DNA from: Pigmentiphaga sp.
GTDB lineage: Bacteria; Pseudomonadota; Gammaproteobacteria; Burkholderiales; Burkholderiaceae_B
Assembly: GCA_023228945.1 (NCBI GenBank)
Contig: JALOAI010000031.1
Span: 1-52,861, forward strand
Direction: 5' to 3'
Length of the DNA stretch: 52,861 bases
Shown: piece by piece, positions 47,354 through 52,861 of the stretch
Numbering within the stretch: position 1 is the first letter of the stretch
How the letters are laid out: each line of letters begins with the position of its first letter
Program-made: the position numbers and the translations under genes
The notes under the pieces: generated by a model
Databases searched by the model: none
Seen by the model: only the letters and a program-made list of their open reading frames with translations
What the model was told of the DNA's origin: nothing

Positions 47354-47827
47354 TCAGCCCCTCGGCTTCGGGAACGGCCCGCGCACCCACGCGCCCCGGT
47401 CCAGCGCCGAGGGCGGCGGCAGGGTCCACGGTGGCTGCCAGCCGTCGCGCATCGTCATGCGCAGCCCCACGCCGGTCTCGGTGGTGATCGTCACCGGCCA
47501 GTCGGTCTGACGCAACGCGGCGCGGGCGTGTTTGACGGCGGTCTGGATCGACGACAGCGTGGTATAGGATCCGACCTGCTCCTCCATCCGGGCGGCGATA
47601 TGGTCGTAGGTCAGCGTCCGGCCGGGCGCGTCGGACAGAATCACCAGCAGGGCGGCGGGCCTGCGGCCGAGGCCGCCGGGCACCGCGTCTATGCAGCGCG
47701 CGATCCGCAGGCCCCGGTTGGTGATCTCGCCTGCCAGCATGTCCTGTAGATACGCGACCCGCTCCGCGTCGGTCATTCCCTCCATGAAGTCGGCGTGCAG
47801 GCGCATGGTGCGTTCGGTCCAGCTCAC
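47354..47827 (-). CDS. Winged-helix (PhoB/OmpR-type) DNA-binding domain protein
   Basis: 157 residues from GTG 47827 (GTGA overlap). Residues about 55-125 read as a transcriptional-regulator C-terminal winged helix: LLVILSDAPGRTLTYDHIAA, then SSIQTAVKHARAAL and the wing TETGVGLRM. There is no receiver domain. The C-terminus is Pro-rich. It sits among tail and lysis genes, an unexpected place for a regulator; it could control lysis timing. Confidence 0.65.
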   Translation of the reverse strand: MSWTERTMRLHADFMEGMTDAERVAYLQDMLAGEITNRGLRIARCIDAVPGGLGRRPAALLVILSDAPGRTLTYDHIAARMEEQVGSYTTLSSIQTAVKHARAALRQTDWPVTITTETGVGLRMTMRDGWQPPWTLPPPSALDRGAWVRGPFPKPRG

Positions 47828-48174
47828 GCGATATCCTCCCGAATGCGGATGTCGATCATGTCGGCATTGGGCACGGTCTCGACCGTGCCATCGGCATAGG
47901 TGACCTCGAATTCGGCCCAATAGGCCCCCGCCCGCGCGGTATCCTCGGGGCGCCAGTCGTAGCGCACCAGCCCCGCGCCGGCCTCCACGACCACCGCCGG
48001 GCGGCGACTCACCACCACCTCGGCCACCACCTCGGCCGCCGCCGTCCCTGCCGCGACCCGGCGGGCCATGTTGAACACCACCGACGCCCCCGCCAGATCG
48101 AGCGGCCCGGCATCGGTGCGCAGATACCGCAGCAACGCGGGACTGGTGTCGTGGCGCTTGAGGTAGAACGTCAT
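47824..48174 (-). CDS. BppU-like baseplate/fibre N-domain protein
   Basis: 116 residues, MTFYLKRHDTSPALLRYLRT, then LDLAGASVVFNMARRVA and VRYDWRPEDTARAGAYWAEF, ending DMIDIRIREDIA. This pattern (polar beta, V-x-F-x-M, Y-x-W-x-x-x-D-T...G-x-Y) is that of BppU-type N-terminal domains. It may attach fibre parts. ATGA overlap with the adhesin gene. Confidence 0.65.
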   Translation of the reverse strand: MTFYLKRHDTSPALLRYLRTDAGPLDLAGASVVFNMARRVAAGTAAAEVVAEVVVSRRPAVVVEAGAGLVRYDWRPEDTARAGAYWAEFEVTYADGTVETVPNADMIDIRIREDIA

Positions 48175-49745
48175 GGTGCCCTCGCGTAGGTGCGGCCCGA
48201 CGGGCCGGTTGCTGTGGATGCGCTGCGCCCCTCGAACGCGGCGCGGCGGCCGGACATGCCCGGTATCCCGATGGGGCTGCCGGTGATGACAGGGCGCGGC
48301 GTCACGACACTGCCCCCCGCGAGGCCGTGGCGCTGGCCCAGCGGGGCCGGGATGATGATCGGCACGGGCGTGGCGACGATGGCGCCGCCGAGACCGTGCG
48401 CCTGCCCGATACCCGCCCCCGTGATGACCGGGGCGCCGGTCGCAACCGCGCCGCCGCCGAGGGCATGGCCCTGCGCGACGGGACTGCCGGTGATGCTCGG
48501 CCTGCCGGCATCGACCGCGCCGCCCGCCAGCCCGTGCCGCTGCCCCAGCGGGGCGCCGGTGACAACGGGCCGGGGCGTGACCAGCGAGCCACCCGGCAGC
48601 GCGTCCTGCGTATCCGAGGACAGGCCGATGGGGGCGCCGGTGACGATAGGCCGGGGCGTGGTGAGCGTGGCGCCCGACAGCCCGTGCCGCTGGCCTGCGG
48701 TGCCGCCGGTGAGCGCGGGCGGCGGGGTGGCGAGATTGGCCCCCGCAAGGCCGTGGCGCTGCCCCAGCGGCGCGCCCGTCAGGATCGGCGCGCCGGTTGC
48801 GACCGTGCCGCCGCCGAGGCCGTGCGCCTGTCTGATCGCAGCCCCGGTGGCTATGGGCGCAGGCGTGGCGGCGACACCGCCGCCTGTCCCGTGCCGCTGC
48901 CCTAGCGGGGCGCCGGTGACGATCGGCCGGGGCGTGGTGAGACTGCCGCCGGGCAGCTCGTCGGCGCCGCCCCCGAACGGCCAGCGGATGACGACAACCC
49001 CATCCGCGCCCGCGCCGCCCGGCTCGGACGAGCCGCCACCGCCACCGCCACCGCTGCCGGGGGTGGCGCCCGGCCCACCCGGCTCGCTGCCGTCGCTGCC
49101 GTTGGGTGCGCCGCCGGGGCCCTCTGCCGGCCGCCTGCGCCCGCCCCCGCCACCGCGACCGTAGATCACACTGGTGCCGGTGATATCCGACGCCACGCCC
49201 GGCCCGCCGTCGCCTGCCGTGGTGGACACGGCATCACCGCCGTCGCCGCCCGCCCCGCGCCCGCCGCCAGCGACCTGTGTCCCCTGCGTTGTGGGCCTCA
49301 GGGCGCCATCCCCACCCCGGTAGGACGTGGGATGTGCGGCGCCCTGGTACGTGCTGTCGTTGGCCGCTCGGCCAGTGCCGCCGCCGCCGTCCGTGGCGGG
49401 AGCGCTGGTCCCATAACCCCCTCGGCCCCCCGCCCGCGCCATGATCAGCCCCAGCGCCGTGTCGGTGCCAGCCTCGTTGGGCAGGCCGCCCGCGCCGACG
49501 ACGATAGGGTGCGACCCGGCGGGGACCGTAGCGGTGCCCGTGAGCACGTCACCGCCGGACCCGCCGCCGCCGCCGCCGAATGACGCTGATCCGCCGCCGC
49601 CACCGCCCGCGACGATCAGATACTCGACCTCGACCGGGCCGGTCGCGACGAGGGCCCCGGAGGCGACGAACACCCCGACGCGGTAATCCACGCCGCCGAC
49701 GACGATGGTCGAAAACGTCCCGCTGCTGGCGCTCTCGTCGATCAC
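48171..49745 (-). CDS. Glycine-rich tail adhesin with ten 23-residue repeats
   Basis: 524 residues. Residues 1-45 are a leader domain ending in VEYLIVAGGGGGG, a text found in polyglycine adhesins. Residues 45-260 are dominated by Gly runs (for example GGGGGGSGG and SGGGGGGGSS). Residues 264-494 hold ten tandem units of about 23 residues with consensus L-x-GG-x-V-x-T-x-x-P-x-x-TGAP-x-GQ-x-HG. One unit is four residues longer. Polyglycine sandwiches bind receptors in phage S16 gp38. It is likely a receptor-binding or fibre-tip protein. Confidence 0.75.
   Translation of the reverse strand: MIDESASSGTFSTIVVGGVDYRVGVFVASGALVATGPVEVEYLIVAGGGGGGSASFGGGGGGSGGDVLTGTATVPAGSHPIVVGAGGLPNEAGTDTALGLIMARAGGRGGYGTSAPATDGGGGTGRAANDSTYQGAAHPTSYRGGDGALRPTTQGTQVAGGGRGAGGDGGDAVSTTAGDGGPGVASDITGTSVIYGRGGGGGRRRPAEGPGGAPNGSDGSEPGGPGATPGSGGGGGGGSSEPGGAGADGVVVIRWPFGGGADELPGGSLTTPRPIVTGAPLGQRHGTGGGVAATPAPIATGAAIRQAHGLGGGTVATGAPILTGAPLGQRHGLAGANLATPPPALTGGTAGQRHGLSGATLTTPRPIVTGAPIGLSSDTQDALPGGSLVTPRPVVTGAPLGQRHGLAGGAVDAGRPSITGSPVAQGHALGGGAVATGAPVITGAGIGQAHGLGGAIVATPVPIIIPAPLGQRHGLAGGSVVTPRPVITGSPIGIPGMSGRRAAFEGRSASTATGPSGRTYARAP
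48264..48956 (-). repeat. Tandem 69-bp coding repeats in the adhesin gene
   Basis: Ten units, each mostly 69 bp, encoding the 23-residue repeat. They differ by substitutions, so they are old, but several keep identical cores encoding TGAPLGQRHG. Such repeats allow copy-number change by recombination. Confidence 0.85.
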
Positions 49746-49756
49746 GGGTCAGGCCC

Positions 49757-50137
49757 TCACGCGACCGCGGGGATACGGATCGTGATCGCACCTGTGGTGC
49801 CCCAGGTATTGCCCTCGGTCACAGCCTGCGGGCTGGTGGCCGCGACGACGGCGAGCAGGCGCTCCCCGGTGGTGTCCACCAGCGCATAGTGGGTTGCGGT
49901 GCCGGTGGCGGTCACCTCGCCGGTGGATGTGGCGATGGGCGCGATCGTGACGGCCCGCCCGTCCGGGGTACCGGCCGCCGGGACCGGGACGGTGGGGGTC
50001 GTGATCACGCCCAGCGAGAGCGTGTCGGTGGCCTGGGCATAGGTGGACGGCTCCGCACTACAGATGTGCAGCGCGTTAGCCTCGGTGGTCAGCACGTTGA
50101 GCCCGAGGTCGAGCACCCGGTCGTTGAGATAGGACAT
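49757..50137 (-). CDS. Small structural protein, 126 residues
   Basis: MSYLNDRVLDLGLNVLTTEA, then CSAEPSTYAQATDTLSLGVI and ITIRIPAVA at the end. Beta-rich without charged helices. AAGGAG is ahead of the ATG. It directly precedes the adhesin and may be its partner. Similar text is found in phage tail proteins with this opening; no firm family. Confidence 0.6.
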   Translation of the reverse strand: MSYLNDRVLDLGLNVLTTEANALHICSAEPSTYAQATDTLSLGVITTPTVPVPAAGTPDGRAVTIAPIATSTGEVTATGTATHYALVDTTGERLLAVVAATSPQAVTEGNTWGTTGAITIRIPAVA

Positions 50138-50143
50138 GGTCAG

Positions 50144-50386
50144 TTACTCCTTGGTTTGGTGGCGTTTGTTGTGCAGGCGCACGTTCTCGGCGCTGCGGGC
50201 GATCTCGTCGTCGTACCATCGGGCGCAGTGGCCCGGGCCCTCCCAGAAAAACAGCAGGTCGATCACCCGCTCGATCCACAGCCCGTCACGATGCGCGCGG
50301 GCCGATAGCGTCCAGTCGGCGCGGCCACCGGTCAGCACGTTGAGCGCGCGGCTGCCGCAGGAAAACAACTCGGTGACGATCCTCAT
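50144..50386 (-). CDS. Hypothetical protein, 80 residues
   Basis: MRIVTELFSCGSRALNVLTG, then RVIDLLFFWEGPGHCARWYD and a basic end (NVRLHNKRHQTKE). ATGA overlap with the acetyltransferase-like gene. Trp/Phe-rich centre. Not recognised. Confidence 0.55.
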   Translation of the reverse strand: MRIVTELFSCGSRALNVLTGGRADWTLSARAHRDGLWIERVIDLLFFWEGPGHCARWYDDEIARSAENVRLHNKRHQTKE

Positions 50387-50808
50387 ACGGCCCTCTCCAT
50401 GCTGATCCAGTCGTCGCTCTCGCCGGTCACGCGCCAGCCGTCACGCAGCCGGAACCCCAGCGACCGCTCGTTGCCCCGGCTCACTGCGCCGTGGATCACC
50501 GCCCCGCCCCGGGCGCGCACCATCCGGTAGCGTGCGTCATTGAGCGCACTGGCCGCGCCGGGAATGCGCAACCCGGGGTGGGATGCCGTCGCCAGTGTCA
50601 CGAACCGCCCGGCGCGGGCGCGCAGGATGCCGTAGGCGACCACCCGTCCGGCGGCGTCCCGCGCAACCAGAACGTCATGCACACCGTCACGCAGCATGCG
50701 GCGCAACTCCGGCACCGTCTGGTGCGCCCCGGTCAGGTCGCGGTAGCGCCACGACAGGGCGGCGATTTGGGGCACATCCCGCAGTTCGGCGGCGTGGAGT
50801 GTGAACAT
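50383..50808 (-). CDS. GNAT-like acetyltransferase
   Basis: 141 residues. MFTLHAAELRDVPQIAALSW is the usual GNAT start, followed by VLVARDAAGRVVAYGILRA (strand pair), and RGNERSLGFRLRDGWRVTG, the C-terminal part of the fold. The acetyl-CoA loop (R/Q-x-x-G-x-G/A) is not obvious, so it may be degenerate. In a tail operon it might modify a tail or surface protein. TGATG overlap. Confidence 0.6.
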   Translation of the reverse strand: MFTLHAAELRDVPQIAALSWRYRDLTGAHQTVPELRRMLRDGVHDVLVARDAAGRVVAYGILRARAGRFVTLATASHPGLRIPGAASALNDARYRMVRARGGAVIHGAVSRGNERSLGFRLRDGWRVTGESDDWISMERAV

Positions 50809-51236
50809 CAGAATGCCTCCATCTGCGACAGGAACCCGGCAACATGCCCCTCGACCTCGGCGGGGCTGTCACTGGCGTTGACGGCATTGGTGGCGGCCAT
50901 GCGCAGGCCCTCCATCGCCGCCGCGACCGTGCGCCATTGCGCGCCCATGCCGATCCAGATGGCCGCGACATCCGCCGCCGTGGGGGCGAGGATGCCGACC
51001 TCGGCCGCCATGAACGGGTAACCGTCCAGCGTCTCGGGCACCTCGGCCAGATACCGCGCCGCCTCGGCCTCTTTGGCCTGATAGATCGCGTCCTGCCCCG
51101 GCAGGTCAGTGATATATTTCTCGCGGACACGCCCGACCTCGGCATTGATCCGGGCTATGGCCGCAACCCGAACGGATTCGAGCTGGGCGGCGCGGGCCTC
51201 GGCAATGGCGGCGGTATCGCGCGTGACGATCACCAT
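50808..51236 (-). CDS. Tail-region helical protein (possible fibre assembly factor)
   Basis: 142 residues. An N-terminal long helix (TAAIAEARAAQLESVRVAAI) then YITDLPGQDAIYQAKEAEA, a text seen in phage tail fibre assembly/DUF4376-type proteins, then YPFMAAEVGILAPTAADVA. GAGGAGG precedes the ATG. Confidence 0.6.
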   Translation of the reverse strand: MVIVTRDTAAIAEARAAQLESVRVAAIARINAEVGRVREKYITDLPGQDAIYQAKEAEAARYLAEVPETLDGYPFMAAEVGILAPTAADVAAIWIGMGAQWRTVAAAMEGLRMAATNAVNASDSPAEVEGHVAGFLSQMEAF

Positions 51237-51237
51237 G

Positions 51238-51627
51238 TCAGACCTCCTCTACCGTCAGGCGATACGGCCCGGGCCTGGCCCACGGCTCCGGCACTTGCAG
51301 GTCGATTGCGTATTCGCCCGGCTCGGGCATCTCGATTTCCAGCGCCCCGTTTTCCGGGGTGACGCGCGCAAAAAACGCGCCGGTCTCGCCGTCCGACACC
51401 GTGGCGATCACGCCCTCGGGGCAGTCGGGGATATGGAACCGGCCCGGTGTTATCTCCGGCTCCGGGAAGGCGGGCCGCTCACCCCATGCACCGCCGTCCC
51501 ACAACAGGAACTCGGCGAACTCGATATCGACGCCCGGCGGGAACGGGATATATCCGGCGGGCGGCACCCGCCCGGAACCGGCCATCTCGATGCAACCGTT
51601 CGCGTTGACCAGGGCCCAGAAGATCAT
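51238..51627 (-). CDS. Tail-region protein, 129 residues
   Basis: MIFWALVNANGCIEMAGSGR, then beta-rich text (GAFFARVTPENGALEIEMPE and AIDLQVPEPWARPGPYRLTV). ATGA overlap with the tail tip gene. Such proteins often follow tip genes and chaperone or decorate fibres. Not recognised. Confidence 0.55.
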   Translation of the reverse strand: MIFWALVNANGCIEMAGSGRVPPAGYIPFPPGVDIEFAEFLLWDGGAWGERPAFPEPEITPGRFHIPDCPEGVIATVSDGETGAFFARVTPENGALEIEMPEPGEYAIDLQVPEPWARPGPYRLTVEEV

Positions 51628-52861
51628 CGCATGACCCTCCGACCGACCAGTGCTATCCGGCGGAAATTGGTGGCGCTGGGGTTTCGGAACTGGCCCACAC
51701 CGCGCTCGGTCTCGATCCGGTACTGAACGTTCGTGTGATCCCCCGCGATGGTTTCGTTGAACATGATGGGCTGCCAGGTAGTATCTTGGAGATAACCAAC
51801 CTCAAAGAATGCCAGCTGCCCCCACGCCTCCCACACGCCATCGACCTGCACCCGGCGCCTCACACGCATCCTGGAGCCGACGTAGCCCGGCGCCCATTCT
51901 GCGTCCTTGCCTGCCCCCAACGTCTCCCCGAACAACCGCCGATACGACGCGGACGCATGAACAAACCACATGTCGGTCGGGGACATGTTGCCCAGCGTGA
52001 TCGTGGCCGCCACTGCCCAGCCGGCGGAATCCCGGATATACTCGTTCGGCATGAATACCTGTTCGATATCCGAGACCGATCCGACCTGGAGCCAGCCACG
52101 CGCGACGAGGTTGTTGAACTCCGCATTGCCGTTGTTCTGGATTCGCCAGCCAGTTGATCCGGCACTGTAATCGGCGCTCTGCAACGTGCCGCCGAACACC
52201 GCCAGCCCCGCCGCCTGGAACGATCCGGCGTTGACCAGATCGGCCGTCACCGAATTGGGCGTGATCGCCGTGACGCCCGAGACCTGTTTGCGGATATCGA
52301 GGTTGGTGATCGCCCCTCTACCAACCTGATTGGGGCCAGTTTTTCGCAGCTCGACCCACAGCTCTCCGTCATGCGGGGCGGTCTTGACCCCCGACCGGGT
52401 CTCCCATTGATTGCTCGTTGCGGTCTCGAAACTGAAATCATTGATCTGACCGCCATCCAGATCGAACCAGCGCCAGATATGTTCCCAGCGGGCGTTACGG
52501 TCAGCGCCACCCGTACAGGCCAGATCAAACGACCAGGAGAACCGATCCCCTGCCTTGACTGCTATCCGATCAAACAGTGGTATCCGATCAGCGGTTGATG
52601 AGTAGCCCTCGGGCGCGAACAGCAGCCAAGGCGCTGGGGCGCTTTGCACGACCAGCGCGGGGTGAGAGGGGTCCCGCGCGACCACCTCGAACGCCGATCC
52701 CTCCGGGATGCCCCGCCCGTCGCCCGACCGCCACGTGCCCCCGTCGATCACCAGATTGCCGGTGCCGTCCTGTATCAGCAGCATGTCGGTGCTGAGGACA
52801 ACCGCGTTGCCGCTGCCCGCCGCGCCGTCCCACGCCAGCAGCTCCAGCGATGCGCCCTGCG
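51624..52861 (-). CDS. Tail-tip / host-specificity protein, C-terminal part
   Basis: Continuation of the gene that enters from base 1; bases 52735-52861 duplicate 1-127. The C-terminal region contains the gpJ-like turn ITPNSVTADLVNAGSFQAAG and RIQNNGNAEFNNLVARGWLQ, the usual transition from fibre shaft to tip. It ends FRRIALVGRRVMR. The last 200 residues are the likely receptor-contacting part. Combined length about 1383 residues. Confidence 0.85.
   Translation of the reverse strand, partial: QGASLELLAWDGAAGSGNAVVLSTDMLLIQDGTGNLVIDGGTWRSGDGRGIPEGSAFEVVARDPSHPALVVQSAPAPWLLFAPEGYSSTADRIPLFDRIAVKAGDRFSWSFDLACTGGADRNARWEHIWRWFDLDGGQINDFSFETATSNQWETRSGVKTAPHDGELWVELRKTGPNQVGRGAITNLDIRKQVSGVTAITPNSVTADLVNAGSFQAAGLAVFGGTLQSADYSAGSTGWRIQNNGNAEFNNLVARGWLQVGSVSDIEQVFMPNEYIRDSAGWAVAATITLGNMSPTDMWFVHASASYRRLFGETLGAGKDAEWAPGYVGSRMRVRRRVQVDGVWEAWGQLAFFEVGYLQDTTWQPIMFNETIAGDHTNVQYRIETERGVGQFRNPSATNFRRIALVGRRVMR
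52735..52861. repeat. Terminal redundancy of the assembled sequence, right copy
   Basis: Exact copy of bases 1-127. See the left copy; the unique genome is 52,734 bp. Confidence 0.9.

Noticed and set aside
1..52861. Integrase, lambda-type repressor, attachment site, tRNA genes, CRISPR array or insertion sequence
   Set aside because: I looked for tyrosine or serine recombinase motifs, repressor-size HTH genes, cloverleaf-like arms, spaced direct repeats and transposase text, and saw none I could support.

Overview
The window is the complete genome of a tailed double-stranded DNA phage, written as a linear sequence with a redundant end: bases 1-127 are repeated exactly at 52735-52861. The unique unit is therefore 52,734 bp and circularises in frame through one long tail-tip gene. 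The lambda-type capsid, head decoration and tail tube proteins, a tape measure and a frameshifted tail-assembly chaperone indicate a siphovirus. High G+C content, a tail-tip module laid out like the Rhodobacter gene transfer agent (distal tail, hub, peptidase, very long tip), and a protein ending in the SSB-like tip DDEIPF suggest an alphaproteobacterial host, probably Rhodobacterales. The host is an inference. I see no integrase, no lambda-type repressor, no tRNA and no CRISPR, so a virulent lifestyle is likely.

Layout. (1) One leftward late operon of about 28 kb starts near 20.8 kb with a NusG-like protein. It continues through terminase, portal, a 2H phosphoesterase, protease/scaffold, decoration, capsid, connectors, tail tube, chaperone, tape measure and tail tip. 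It then crosses the sequence ends into tail fibre/adhesin genes and the lysis cassette (52.7 to 45.5 kb). Strong hairpins sit ahead of the terminase, after the capsid gene and ahead of the endolysin, so a processive antiterminator (the NusG-like protein) is a plausible late switch. (2) A leftward early block (29.4-20.9 kb) carries a small HTH protein, a primase-helicase, a run of small unknown genes, a PD-(D/E)XK nuclease, a NADAR protein and a C5 cytosine methyltransferase. (3) A rightward early block (29.5-43.4 kb) carries recombination genes (Sak4-like ATPase, DUF669 ssDNA-binding protein, RNase H, Cas4-like nuclease, SF2 helicase), a 7-deazaguanine DNA modification set (precursor transporter, QueC-like, DpdA-like), a sliding clamp and a family A DNA polymerase. 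(4) A short cargo segment (43.4-45.6 kb) of small genes and gene fragments lies against the convergent end of the lysis genes.

How it fits together. Blocks 2 and 3 diverge from a shared regulatory region at 29.36-29.50 kb. Many early transcription units have sigma70-like promoters with 17-bp spacers, several overlapped by palindromes. The phage appears heavily equipped against host immunity: a DpdA/QueC/QPTR route to modified guanine (anti-restriction), an Acb1-like 2H phosphoesterase beside the portal (anti-CBASS), and a NADAR protein (reversal of guanine ADP-ribosylation). Its portal protein also carries a C-terminal ADP-ribosyltransferase domain, which would place an ART in the virion. All functions are read from motifs by eye; no database search was possible.
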